A stretch of DNA of 64,000 nucleotides from Chloroflexota bacterium (GCA_021325635.1 JAJPGV010000016.1:146167-210166); one strand, 5' to 3'. Counted from the stretch's first letter, positions 17,549-25,964 are shown. Notes: generated by a model from the letters alone, not told the origin. Program-made: numbers and translations.

Positions 17549-19272
17549 GCGGCCTGCCTCGGCGGTTCTTTGAGATGCTCGCCATCCGAAATGCGCTCCC
17601 GGTACGCTTCGGGAAACCGGCGCACCAGGTCGAGCACAGCGTTGGCCGCGGTCAGGCCGAGGCCGCACTGGCTCGAGGCCTTCATTGCGGCGCCAAGCGC
17701 CTGCACGCGCTGGAGGTCGACTTCCGAAGCTTCGCCGGAGCTGAGCCTCTCCATGATCGTGTCCAGCTGCGCGGTGCCGACGCGGCAGGGCGCGCAGAAA
17801 CCGCAGCTCTCATGAGCAAAGAAGCGGGCGAAGCTGCGCACTATCTCGACCAGCCTGCGCTGCCGGCCAAAGACCATCAGTGCGCCCCCGGTCGAGACGT
17901 CCTCGAACGCCACCTCGCGGTCGAAGTCGCTCGCAGGCAGCAGGCTGCCTGAGGGACCGCCGGCTTGAACGGCCTGAGCATCGTTCGCGCCGCAATCGGC
18001 CAACACCTGGCGCAGGCTGGCACCCATCGGGTACTCGTACACGCCCGGCCTCGCACAGTCGCCGGCAATGCTCAGCAGCTTGGAGCCGGTGGACAGCGGG
18101 GTGCCGATCGAGCCGAACCAGTCGGAGCCGTGAAAAACGATGGCGGCCGCCGCGGCGAGCGTCTCGACGTTGTTGACCACAGTCGGCTCGCCCTCATACC
18201 CCCGAGTCACCGGAAAGGGCGGGCGAGCCCGAGGGATGCCCCGTTTCCCTTCCAGGGACTCGAGCAGCGCCGATTCTTCCCCGCACACGTAGGAGCCTGC
18301 TCCCATGCGAATCTCGACGTCGAAACAGAAGTCACGCTGGCCCAGGATGCAATCGCCCAGCAACCCCGCTTCGCGGCGTAGCGCCAGGGTACGCTTCAGC
18401 TCCCCAAGCAGATAGCGATATTCCCCACGCAGGTAGATGAAGCCCTGCCGAGCGCCGAGAACGTAGGCGCAGATCGTCATGCCCTCAACCACCCGATCGG
18501 CGTGACTGTGCAGCAGGACCCTGTCCTTGAACGTGCCCGGCTCTCCCTCATCGGCGTTGCACACGACCACATGCTGGCCGCCGGCGGCCCGACACAGGCT
18601 CCATTTGGTGGCGGTCGCGAAACCGGCGCCGCCGCGCCCTCGAAGATGGGATCGATCGACGATCGCCAGGGTCTCCTCGGTTCCCGCTTCCAGGGCTCGA
18701 CGCAGCGCTTCGCCCGGGACGAAGGCGGTGGACAGCAGCGGGCCCGCGCGACGCACGTTGTCTTCGACCTCGAACAGCTCCGCAGGCCACGAGCCGACCG
18801 GCTCGTCGGCCTCGATCAAACCGGCAATCGCCTGCACGCGCTCGCTGCTGAGCTTGGTCAGCGGACGTCCGTTGGCCAGCGCGGCCGGGCCCTGGTCACA
18901 CATCCCGTTGCAGGACGTGGCTGATACGGTCACGCGTCGGTCATCTCGCAGCTGGCCGAAGCCAACGCCAAGGCGCGCGCACAACTCGCTCGCAAGCGAT
19001 CGTGACCCCTGCATCTCGTCGATCACACAGCTGCTGAACCGAATGTCGAAACGGCCGCGCGGCTCGGGAGACAGGAAATCGTAAAAGTCAATCGCTCCCC
19101 GGACGCGGGCCGGCGGAACGCCGAGCATCTCGGCGATGGCCATAGTCGATTCGGGCGGAACACAGCCGAACGTCAGCTGGGCAGCAGTGAGATGCTCGAC
19201 CAGCCGGGACGGATCGGGTGCATGGCCGTGTGCCGGCGCTCTGCCGGACAGCGCAGCTCGGTGCGGCGTCAA
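17545..19272 (-). CDS. hoxF: Fused HoxE-HoxF diaphorase subunit (NADH/FMN)
   Basis: The protein has 575 residues. Residues 1-155 are a NuoE/HoxE-like thioredoxin-fold domain with FSSCVIDEMQ and TSCNGMCDQGPA; only three of the expected four [2Fe-2S] Cys are evident, the first CxxxxC pair being incomplete. Residues 165-560 are NuoF-like: RGRGGAGFATATKW (FMN/NADH), NADEGEPGTFKDR, GAGSYVCGEESALLES and the [4Fe-4S] motif SCGFCAPCR with a later QCGLG Cys. The protein carries the NAD(H) site of the hydrogenase. It is the first enzyme gene of the operon, 27 bp after the 64-residue protein gene. Confidence 0.9.
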   Translation of the reverse strand: MTPHRAALSGRAPAHGHAPDPSRLVEHLTAAQLTFGCVPPESTMAIAEMLGVPPARVRGAIDFYDFLSPEPRGRFDIRFSSCVIDEMQGSRSLASELCARLGVGFGQLRDDRRVTVSATSCNGMCDQGPAALANGRPLTKLSSERVQAIAGLIEADEPVGSWPAELFEVEDNVRRAGPLLSTAFVPGEALRRALEAGTEETLAIVDRSHLRGRGGAGFATATKWSLCRAAGGQHVVVCNADEGEPGTFKDRVLLHSHADRVVEGMTICAYVLGARQGFIYLRGEYRYLLGELKRTLALRREAGLLGDCILGQRDFCFDVEIRMGAGSYVCGEESALLESLEGKRGIPRARPPFPVTRGYEGEPTVVNNVETLAAAAAIVFHGSDWFGSIGTPLSTGSKLLSIAGDCARPGVYEYPMGASLRQVLADCGANDAQAVQAGGPSGSLLPASDFDREVAFEDVSTGGALMVFGRQRRLVEIVRSFARFFAHESCGFCAPCRVGTAQLDTIMERLSSGEASEVDLQRVQALGAAMKASSQCGLGLTAANAVLDLVRRFPEAYRERISDGEHLKEPPRQAA

Positions 19273-19299
19273 AGGACCCAGCTGACTCCGGACGATCGA

Positions 19300-19494
19300 T
19301 CAGGCTGCCCGGCGCCGAGCGGCCTCACGCGCCGCAGCTGAAGCTGCCCGCTGCTGCCAGTACTCCAGCCGCTGCTCGCAGTAAACAGGCAGCGGTGTCA
19401 AATGCAGACGCTTACCCGCGAGCATCTCCGCGCATTCGGCAATCAGGTCCGTGGCTCCAGCCAGGCGTTCCCACCTATCAACTCTCTTGTTCAT
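19300..19494 (-). CDS. Small helical protein of unknown function leading the hox operon
   Basis: The protein has 64 residues from the ATG at 19494, with GGGAAGGAG ten bases upstream. It is basic and helical (DRWERLAGATDLIAECAEML, then EYWQQRAASAAAREAARR). It has two Cys and no recognisable domain. It lies between phased array 3 and hoxF, in the same orientation, with a 27-bp gap to hoxF, so it is probably translated from the hydrogenase mRNA. A regulatory, assembly or inhibitor role is possible, but nothing in the sequence settles it. Confidence 0.6.
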   Translation of the reverse strand: MNKRVDRWERLAGATDLIAECAEMLAGKRLHLTPLPVYCEQRLEYWQQRAASAAAREAARRRAA

Positions 19495-19570
19495 TGCCTG
19501 CTGGCTCCTTCCCCTCAACCTGGTGAACTCGAGGTCTTTGTGCCTCTTGGACCAAGGTACCGAAGGATGG

Positions 19571-19609
19571 GTAAACACGACGTGAACGTGCACGGAATGC
19601 CAAGGAAAT
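19571..19609 (-). promoter_or_regulatory. 11-bp-phased direct repeats, array 3 (hox hydrogenase operon)
   Basis: Reading the minus strand, ATTTCC, ATTCCG, GTTCAC and GTTTAC start every 11 bp (plus positions 19604, 19593, 19582, 19571). The array ends 77 bp before the small leader gene. The two proximal copies are perfect consensus. It would place the NAD-linked hydrogenase in the regulon. Confidence 0.68.
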
Positions 19610-19631
19610 GTGCGGGTTGGAGGGAACCGGC

Positions 19632-21380
19632 CTAGCCGGCGCCACCGACGCAGGCCGGCTGTTGAGGGGCGGAGGCGGCAGTCTCGCTGCCGGCAGGCGT
19701 TGACGGCTCTCCTACGGTGACCGGCTGGCCGTCCGCGAGCTGTGCGCCACCAGGCAGCAGCACGACGTCCCCCTCGTGGATGCCGTCCGTGATCTGTACG
19801 TTGGTCCCATCGCTAACGCCCGTTCGTACGTCGGTCATCTTCGCTTTACCGTCCGCGGCCTCGAACACCACCTGGCGCCCACCACGCGATTGAACGGCGA
19901 TCGCCGGAATGAGGACTGCCCGCTCGACGCGCGCGGTTTCGATGCGCACGGTGACGGTCATTCCGGCCCGCAGCGGAGCGGCCGCCGCGGCGGGTTGGAC
20001 CTTAACGGGGAACGTGCGCGTCTGGGCATCCGCGGCTGGCGCGACACTCGCCACCTGGCCGGGCGTGAGGGCGCAGCCGGCAAGGATAGACGCTGGCTGG
20101 CCCTCGCGGAGCTGGCTCACCTGGTCCTGGGCCACGCCCGAGGCTACCTCCAAGTCCGTCGAGATCTCGGTAGCGAGGGTAACGCCGGGCCCGGCCAATG
20201 AGCCGGCCGCCGCCGGCACGCTGCTGATGAGGCCCGTCGCGGGGGCGGTGATCGTGGCGTTGGAGAGGGCGGTGCGAGCCGATTGTGAGGCCGCGGCCGC
20301 CGACTGCATGGCCGCCCTGGCGACGTCCACCGCCGCGCGCGCCTGCTCGACGTCCTGGTCGGTGTAGGGATGAGCGGCTTTCGCCGCCTGCGCCTGCTGG
20401 GCAGCAGCAAGCTGCTGCGCCTGCGCGATCGCCGCCGCGCTGCCAGGCTGCCGGGCCTGGGCCAGCCCAGCCTGGGCCTGCTCAACGGCGGCTTCGAGCT
20501 GGGCGATGTCTGCTTGGGTATTCGGCTGGCGCGCGACCGCGAGCGCTTGAGCATCAGCTTCGACGGCAGCCCTGGCCGTGGCCACGTCCTCCGGCCGGGG
20601 CGGCGCCAGCAGCTTATCCAGCGCGGTGTTGGCCTGGTCGATAGCCACCTGGTCGGCGTCGAGGACTGCCTGGCGCTGCTCTTTGCTGGCGAGTCCCGAG
20701 CCGACCTGCCGATCGTACGCCGTCTGGTCGGCAAAGAGGTGGTCCTTGGCGGCCTCGACGGCAAGCCTAGCGTTGACCACGTCCTGCTGCACGGGACCGG
20801 CCAGCAGCTTGTTCAGCGTCGCGGTGTCGCCGTCGAGCTTCGCCTGCGCTTGGGCCACGACCTCGTCGCGCCCACCTGCCTGACTTTGGGCGAGCTTCTG
20901 CTTGGCAGCCGCCAGGCTGGCCTCGGCCTGAGCCACAGCTTCGGGCCGGCCCTGCGCCAGATTGTCCACGGCGGATTGGGCCGCCGCGGCGCTCGCTCGC
21001 GCAGCGGCCACATCTTCTACACGGGGACCAGCCAGGACGGAATCCAGCTTGGCCTGAGCCGAGGCGAGGCCAGCTTGGGCGGAGGCCACGTCCGCTTCCG
21101 CTCGCGCAACCGCATCCTGCAGATCGCGCTTGTCCAGCTCGGCAATGACGTCGCCCTGATGTACCGCCTGGCCCTGCTTCACGCCAACGCTGACGACCCT
21201 GCCGGGAGTATCGGAAGCGATGTCGACCGTCCATCGCGGAGCCACGTCGCCGGTGTAGACGAGCGTCGTGGCGATAGTGCCCACACCCGCACGGGCGGCG
21301 CCCATCGCCGGCGGGCGTCCGCAGCCGGCCAGGATTACGACCGCAGCCAGAAGCACGGGAGCCGCAGTTCGACGAGCCAT
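19632..21380 (-). CDS. Efflux periplasmic-adaptor lipoprotein (HlyD/MacA family)
   Basis: The protein has 582 residues from the ATG at 21380 with GAGGAGGC upstream. A lipobox (VVILAGCG) follows a short signal peptide. A biotinyl-lipoyl half-motif (TPGRVVSVGVKQGQAVHQGDVIAELDK) flanks a very long Ala/Gln-rich coiled coil with internal repeats (the GP-x-x-x-DV-x-x-A pattern recurs about every 40-60 residues, residues 100-370). The second lipoyl half and beta-barrel follow (ATITAPATGLISSVPAAAGS, FPVKVQPAAAAAPLRAGMTV). It probably works with the adjacent permease and ATPase to export a compound across the envelope. Confidence 0.8.
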   Translation of the reverse strand: MARRTAAPVLLAAVVILAGCGRPPAMGAARAGVGTIATTLVYTGDVAPRWTVDIASDTPGRVVSVGVKQGQAVHQGDVIAELDKRDLQDAVARAEADVASAQAGLASAQAKLDSVLAGPRVEDVAAARASAAAAQSAVDNLAQGRPEAVAQAEASLAAAKQKLAQSQAGGRDEVVAQAQAKLDGDTATLNKLLAGPVQQDVVNARLAVEAAKDHLFADQTAYDRQVGSGLASKEQRQAVLDADQVAIDQANTALDKLLAPPRPEDVATARAAVEADAQALAVARQPNTQADIAQLEAAVEQAQAGLAQARQPGSAAAIAQAQQLAAAQQAQAAKAAHPYTDQDVEQARAAVDVARAAMQSAAAASQSARTALSNATITAPATGLISSVPAAAGSLAGPGVTLATEISTDLEVASGVAQDQVSQLREGQPASILAGCALTPGQVASVAPAADAQTRTFPVKVQPAAAAAPLRAGMTVTVRIETARVERAVLIPAIAVQSRGGRQVVFEAADGKAKMTDVRTGVSDGTNVQITDGIHEGDVVLLPGGAQLADGQPVTVGEPSTPAGSETAASAPQQPACVGGAG

Positions 21381-21412
21381 TTGCAAGCCTCCTCTGTTTG
21401 AACCGAGCATGG

Positions 21413-23056
21413 CTAGGCGTACTCCAGGTCTCGCACCACGAAGGTGGCTGCGCCAACGCCGGCAGCGGCAGCGCCCAGCGCGATGATCGCGGCGGCCGAG
21501 CCCCAGTCCGGCTGGGCGGCGGGCGCCAGGGCGATATGCGCGAACAGCGAGGAATCACGCAGCCAGCTGGCGCCCTTGGACAGCGATCCGACGAGCTCGG
21601 CCAGGAACGACCAGGAGACAATGCCGTAGGCGGCCACGGCCGCGAATCTCGGAAGCAGCCCGTACACCAGGAGCCCGGCGCCCAGCACGAAGATTCCCGG
21701 CGCAAGCGTATTCAACCCCGCCTCGAGCAGCTTCGACAGCGCAACTCCGCTGTGCTGGCTGGCCGCGCCCACCCAGCTGAACACGCCTGAGACAACTCCG
21801 GCCAGGACCACCAGCAGCAGCGACAGCCCGGCTCGCCCGGCCAGCCAGGTGATGCGGCGAACGGGCCGCGCCAGAAGGTTGTCGAGCCGCCCACTCGCCT
21901 CCTCGTCTCGAATAGCGGCCACCTGGCTGGCGGCCACCACCCCGACGAGCACCGAGTACATCAGGAACATGGCGCCCAGAAAGCTTTCGGATGCCCTATG
22001 CGCGCCGAAGCGGGCCAGAGCAGCGGCGATCTGAGGGGAGCTGGCGAGCAGCGTAGCCGAGGAGCGGGTCAAGAGCCCGTAGACCCCCGACATCACAGCC
22101 AGCCCGCCAAGCCAGCCGAGCACCGCTGCCCGCGACAACCGCATGGCCAGACCAGTGGGGCCCGCCGGCCAAATGCCCCGGCCGGCCCGTCCTCCGTTCT
22201 CACGCAGCATGCCAGCTTGCAGGTCCCGCCGGCCAGCCAGGAGCAGCGACAGCACGACGCAGAGCACCACCGTGGCTACGATCGGCACCAGCGCCAGCGG
22301 CTGGGTCCCGCGCAGGGGGCGAAGATTCTCAATCCAGCCGACGGGACTGAGCCAGCGCAGCCAGCCGAGATCGGTTCGGGAATCGGCCACGAGCCGCACC
22401 AGGAATGAGACGATGAGGACGGCCACGGCAAGCGAGCTGGCCTGCCCCCGCGTCGCGCTCAGCTGGCTGGTCAGCGATCCGATGGCCAGGAACATCACGG
22501 CGCCTGTTACCAGGGCAGCGGCAAACAGCAGGGACGGGCCGGTACCGAAATGGGCTCCGGGCAGCGTGCCCGCGGCCAGCGTCAGCACCGCCGTCACGGC
22601 AAACAGCTCGGCCGCCGCCAGGGCCAGGCCCAGCAGCGCCTCGCCCGCCGCGCCGCGCTTGGTCTTGGGCCCGGCCAGCAGCAGCTCCCACTGTCCCAGG
22701 TCCTCCTGTCCGCGCAGCAGCCCGGTGCTGGTGCGCAGCCCCCAGATCGCGCCGATGATCGTGATGACCGTCAGCACGCGCCAGCTCGTGAAGCCGGCCA
22801 CGGTCTCGGCGTGGTACGGCGGGCCAAGCAGCGCGGAGAATGCTTGCAGCGAGCTCGTCAGCTTGAGCCGAGAGGTGACGGTGGGATAGAGCGTCACGAA
22901 CGATCGAACCGTGGCCAGGACAAATAGCCCGAATACCAGCCCCCACACGAACGCGAAAAGCCGAGCGCTCCGTTCCACGTGCCTGGCGACCATGAGCCGA
23001 GACTGCGCTTGCTTGCTCGCCGGGGCCAGGGGCAGATCCGCCGCCACGACGCTCAC
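21413..23056 (-). CDS. ABC-2-type exporter permease (polyketide/tetracycline-exporter-like)
   Basis: The protein has 547 residues from a GTG at 23056 that overlaps the ATPase stop as GTGA. About twelve hydrophobic segments are visible, in two similar halves (FAFVWGLVFGLFVLATV near the N-terminus; VGAATFVVRDL at the C-terminus). EEASGRLDNLLARPVRR and EDLGQWELLLAGP are conserved cytoplasmic signatures of this exporter family. It lies in an ATPase-permease-adaptor operon. Confidence 0.8.
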   Translation of the reverse strand: MSVVAADLPLAPASKQAQSRLMVARHVERSARLFAFVWGLVFGLFVLATVRSFVTLYPTVTSRLKLTSSLQAFSALLGPPYHAETVAGFTSWRVLTVITIIGAIWGLRTSTGLLRGQEDLGQWELLLAGPKTKRGAAGEALLGLALAAAELFAVTAVLTLAAGTLPGAHFGTGPSLLFAAALVTGAVMFLAIGSLTSQLSATRGQASSLAVAVLIVSFLVRLVADSRTDLGWLRWLSPVGWIENLRPLRGTQPLALVPIVATVVLCVVLSLLLAGRRDLQAGMLRENGGRAGRGIWPAGPTGLAMRLSRAAVLGWLGGLAVMSGVYGLLTRSSATLLASSPQIAAALARFGAHRASESFLGAMFLMYSVLVGVVAASQVAAIRDEEASGRLDNLLARPVRRITWLAGRAGLSLLLVVLAGVVSGVFSWVGAASQHSGVALSKLLEAGLNTLAPGIFVLGAGLLVYGLLPRFAAVAAYGIVSWSFLAELVGSLSKGASWLRDSSLFAHIALAPAAQPDWGSAAAIIALGAAAAGVGAATFVVRDLEYA

Positions 23057-23940
23057 TGCGCGGCGCTCGCGTAGTGCGAGAGGAACAGGTCCTCGAGCGA
23101 CGGCTTGGTGCTGAGCAGCTCCCGCACGTCCGACTGCGCCAGGACCCGCAGCAGCGGGCCGATCGGTCCGCTGACCTCGCAGCGGAGCCGCCCGCCTTCC
23201 ACCTGAAAGCCCGTCACACCTGGCACAGCGCTCACGTCCGGAGGCTCGCCGCCAAAGGTGGCGTCGACGGACACCGCCGAGAGATGCCGCAGATCCGCCA
23301 GGGTCCCGATCTCCAGCAGCTCGCCAAGACGCAGGATCGCCACGCGGTCGCACAGGGCCTCGACCTCGCTGAGGATGTGCGATGACAGGAACACCGTCTG
23401 GCCTCGCTGCTTGGCCTCGCGCACACACTCGCGAAAGGTCTGCTCCATGAGCGGGTCGAGCCCGGCGGTGGGCTCATCCAACACCAGCAGGTCCGCGCGT
23501 GTGGCCAGCGCGGCGATGAGACACACCTTCTGGCGATTGCCTTTCGAATAGGAGCGGACCTTCTTGGACGGATCGAAGTCGAAACGCTGGATGAGCTGGT
23601 CACGGTAACCCGCGTCCACGCGGCCGTGGATGCGCCCCAGCAGCGCCAGCGTCTCGCGGCCTGTCAGCGAAGGCCACAGGTTGGCTTCGCCCGGCACATA
23701 AGCCAGCCGCCGGTGGATGGCCGCCGCCTGGCGCTGGGCGTCGAGGCCGAAGACGGACGCGCCACCCGAGGTGGGCTCGATGAGTCCCAGCAAGAGCCGA
23801 ATGGTGGTGGTTTTGCCTGAGCCGTTCGGGCCCAGGTAACCGAGGACTTCGCCCTCGACTACCTCGAGGTCGAGGGCTTTGAGGGCGAACTGCCGTCCAT
23901 ATCGCTTCGACAGTCGGCGCGTCTCGATTACAGCGGCCAT
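23053..23940 (-). CDS. ABC exporter ATP-binding protein
   Basis: The protein has 295 residues. Walker A is GPNGSGKTT, the signature is SKGNRQKVCLIAAL (in place of LSGGQ), Walker B is LLVLDEPTAGLD, and the H-loop is LSSHILSE. A C-terminal extension is typical of drug/DrrA-type exporters. It is followed by the overlapping permease gene and preceded 13 bp upstream by a lipoprotein gene, so it forms part of one operon with the GbsR-like regulator at its head. Confidence 0.9.
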   Translation of the reverse strand: MAAVIETRRLSKRYGRQFALKALDLEVVEGEVLGYLGPNGSGKTTTIRLLLGLIEPTSGGASVFGLDAQRQAAAIHRRLAYVPGEANLWPSLTGRETLALLGRIHGRVDAGYRDQLIQRFDFDPSKKVRSYSKGNRQKVCLIAALATRADLLVLDEPTAGLDPLMEQTFRECVREAKQRGQTVFLSSHILSEVEALCDRVAILRLGELLEIGTLADLRHLSAVSVDATFGGEPPDVSAVPGVTGFQVEGGRLRCEVSGPIGPLLRVLAQSDVRELLSTKPSLEDLFLSHYASAAQ

Positions 23941-23953
23941 GGCTCCACTCCCG

Positions 23954-24445
23954 TCAGCCCGCCGCCGGCAGCGCCACGATCGTGTCGGTATCCGTCTGCC
24001 TGAAGATGAGCGCGACCGGCCGCACCCCCGCCGGTACGTCGAACACGACGAAGCCAGACAGGACGTCCGCCTTGCGCAGCGTGATCACGGGCAGCGGCAG
24101 CACCCCGTTCATTCCCAGCTGGCCGGCCGAGGCGCGAACCTGAGCAGCGTCGGCGGTCGTGGCCGCGGGATTGGCCGGGTAGATGCGGCTGCTTGCGTCG
24201 CGCGCCGCGAACTCACTGGGATCGATGGCCAGATCGTCCGGGGAGTTGTCCCTGATCGTGACGATAACCGCGACCCGCTCCAGGGACGAGCCAACGTTCG
24301 ACGGATAGGCGAAGGGCGCCGAAGCATTCAACACGACGTCCGGAGTGCCCCCGCAGGCGGTCGCCAGGAGGGCAGGCAGCAGCAGCACCAGCAGCGCCCG
24401 GCGCAGCGATCGTGTGCGCAGGCGAGTTGCCGAGGGCGCGGTCAT
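23954..24445 (-). CDS. Small lipoprotein of unknown function
   Basis: The protein has 163 residues. A basic N-terminus and hydrophobic segment lead to the lipobox LLATACGG. The mature part is beta-rich, with RVAVIVTIRDNSPDDLAIDPSEFAARD and SGFVVFDVPAG, a pattern seen in DUF4352-like immunoglobulin-fold lipoproteins. It overlaps the end of the GbsR-like gene by four bases and precedes the ABC ATPase gene, which suggests an accessory role in the efflux operon. Confidence 0.6.
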   Translation of the reverse strand: MTAPSATRLRTRSLRRALLVLLLPALLATACGGTPDVVLNASAPFAYPSNVGSSLERVAVIVTIRDNSPDDLAIDPSEFAARDASSRIYPANPAATTADAAQVRASAGQLGMNGVLPLPVITLRKADVLSGFVVFDVPAGVRPVALIFRQTDTDTIVALPAAG

Positions 24446-24945
24446 TGGCGCTGCCCGATGCGGGCCGCGCGCTTCGCCCGCCAGCGCGCCATGAGGCCCT
24501 CGCTTTCTCCGAGCCAGAACTCGTGCAGCGCCTTCATGCTGCGCAGCCGGGCCTTCGCCCGCCCTCGCGCCAGCGCGCTGTCGGCTCGTCGCAGAATAGC
24601 CAGCTGCTGCCGAATACGATCGAACTGCGCCTCGAAAATGGGCTCGAAGTTGTCGCTCGCCTCATAGGTGATGCGACGGGAGCCGTGCAGGCGATTACGG
24701 CGCACAACACCCAGCCGCTCCAGGTCCCGAGCAGCGACGCTGACCCCGCTCTTGCTGGCAGTCAGCTGCAACGCCATGTCGTCCAGGCTCAGGGCCACGT
24801 CACTCATGAGCAGCAGGCCAAATACCCGGCCGACGGTGAGGCTGACACCATAACGCTCGAACAGCTGGCCGAAATCTTCGATGCAGCGGAGCCGCTCCTG
24901 GTGCTCGCTGGCCGCGGTCTCGGCCAATCCTGCGCTGGTGCTCAT
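24442..24945 (-). CDS. GbsR/MarR-type transcriptional regulator
   Basis: The protein has 167 residues from the ATG at 24945; longer in-frame starts would cover the operator. A winged-helix domain is visible: FGLLLMSDVALSLDDMALQLTASKSGVSVAARDLERLGVVRRN, then HGSRRITYEA, with a helical C-terminus for dimerisation. This is the GbsR-like MarR subgroup that commonly represses adjacent exporters. It heads the lipoprotein/ATPase/permease/adaptor operon. An imperfect palindrome covers its start codon and upstream region, so it is likely autoregulated. Confidence 0.78.
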   Translation of the reverse strand: MSTSAGLAETAASEHQERLRCIEDFGQLFERYGVSLTVGRVFGLLLMSDVALSLDDMALQLTASKSGVSVAARDLERLGVVRRNRLHGSRRITYEASDNFEPIFEAQFDRIRQQLAILRRADSALARGRAKARLRSMKALHEFWLGESEGLMARWRAKRAARIGQRQ

Positions 24946-24982
24946 GTTCAGTGTATTCAGCTTATATCGAATATACAGAACA
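24945..24982. promoter_or_regulatory. Imperfect palindrome over the GbsR-like start (probable operator)
   Basis: The left arm TGTTCAGTGTATTC (24945-24958) and right arm GAATATACAGAACA (24969-24982) match as inverted repeats at 12 of 14 positions, around an AT-rich 10-bp spacer. The left arm touches the start codon of the regulator gene. The AT-richness stands out from the surrounding GC-rich sequence. Confidence 0.6.
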
Positions 24983-25018
24983 GCTGCTGCCCTGTCACTG
25001 TGGTTCCGATGGACAGTA

Positions 25019-25735
25019 TCAGCCGGCGGCGACGGGCGCAGCCGACGGCGTGAAACGGTAGCCGACACCCGGCTCGGTGCGGAGATACCTCGGATTCGCC
25101 GGATCCGGCTCGAGCTTGTGCCGCAAACGGCCCATGTACACCCGTAGATATTCCGTATCGTCGCGGTATTCGGCCCCCCACACGTTGGTCAACAGCTGGC
25201 GGTGGGTCACAACCACGTCAGGCCGCGTCAACAGCTCTTCCAGCAGCGAGTACTCGGTTGGTGTCAGCTTCAGCTCAACTCCCTGCCGCGTCACACGACG
25301 GTGCTGGAAGTCGACCCTGAAATCTCCCGTATCGACCACCTCATGGCGGACCTGCGCCTCGGCCGAGCGCTGTGCTCGGCGCATCACCGCTCTCACCCGA
25401 GCCATCAGCTCGCCGATGGCAAACGGCTTGGTCAGATAGTCGTCCGCGCCGAGGTCCAGCGCTCGGATCTTGTCGCCTTCGTTGCCGCTCGCGGTGAGCA
25501 TGATGATCGACGTGTCCGAGAAGCTGCGAACGTAGCTGCACACCTCGAACCCATCCATGCCCGGCAGTCCGATGTCCAGGATGAGCAGGTCCGGCTTGTA
25601 GGAGCGCACCAGCTCAACGCCCTCCAATCCGTTTGAGGCGTCGGCCACGTCGTAGCCCCGAGCCCGAAGGTTCTGTGAAACGAACTTAACGAGGTTCGGC
25701 TCGTCGTCAACGATGACCACTTTTGCTATTGACAT
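25019..25735 (-). CDS. KdpE-like OmpR-family response regulator (proposed master of the phased-repeat regulon)
   Basis: The protein has 238 residues. The receiver domain (5-118) has the acidic pair D10-D11, phosphoacceptor D54 in LLILDIGLPG, Thr in MLTAS and Lys in YLTKPF. The winged-helix domain (about 135-232) ends VWGAEYRDDTEYLRVYMGRLR and GVGYRF, which is the KdpE-type signature. No kdpFABC or KdpD is nearby. OmpR-family dimers bind direct repeats at 11-bp spacing, which is the spacing of arrays in this window, including one in front of its own gene (25797-25824). The partner kinase may be the PAS-PAS kinase at 50930. Its role as regulator of these genes is inferred. Confidence 0.88.
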   Translation of the reverse strand: MSIAKVVIVDDEPNLVKFVSQNLRARGYDVADASNGLEGVELVRSYKPDLLILDIGLPGMDGFEVCSYVRSFSDTSIIMLTASGNEGDKIRALDLGADDYLTKPFAIGELMARVRAVMRRAQRSAEAQVRHEVVDTGDFRVDFQHRRVTRQGVELKLTPTEYSLLEELLTRPDVVVTHRQLLTNVWGAEYRDDTEYLRVYMGRLRHKLEPDPANPRYLRTEPGVGYRFTPSAAPVAAG

Positions 25736-25796
25736 GACTTCTCCGTTCGTGCACGGCTCACATCGACAACGATGCCCTGTCCCACGTTACAAGCCT

Positions 25797-25824
25797 GGGA
25801 ACTGCGTATAAACATCGGCTAAAG
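25797..25824 (-). promoter_or_regulatory. 11-bp-phased direct repeats, array 4 (response regulator autoregulation)
   Basis: Reading the minus strand, CTTTAG, GTTTAT and GTTCCC start every 11 bp (plus positions 25819, 25808, 25797), ending 62 bp before the response-regulator start. Its presence in front of a DNA-binding gene of the right family suggests autoregulation. Confidence 0.65.
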
Positions 25825-25845
25825 GAAAGCGCCGGCTGTCCGCGC

Positions 25846-25873
25846 GTTTTCGAGAAGTTCACACGGCGTTGAT
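25846..25873 (+). promoter_or_regulatory. 11-bp-phased direct repeats, array 5 (tandem USP gene)
   Basis: GTTTTC at 25846, GTTCAC at 25857 and GTTGAT at 25868 are exactly 11 bp apart, 92 bp before the USP start. Arrays 4 and 5 sit back to back in one divergent promoter region. Confidence 0.72.
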
Positions 25874-25964
25874 AGCCGCGTGAGCCCAGCGGGCCTACCG
25901 TGGATGGGGGAAAGGCAGTTCGGCCGTCTCGCCCGATTTTGGCCAGCAGTTGGAGGTCCCGGCG

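Noticed and set aside
25019..25735. True KdpE controlling potassium uptake
   Set aside because: No kdpFABC or KdpD is present in the window and the arrays precede stress and hydrogenase genes.
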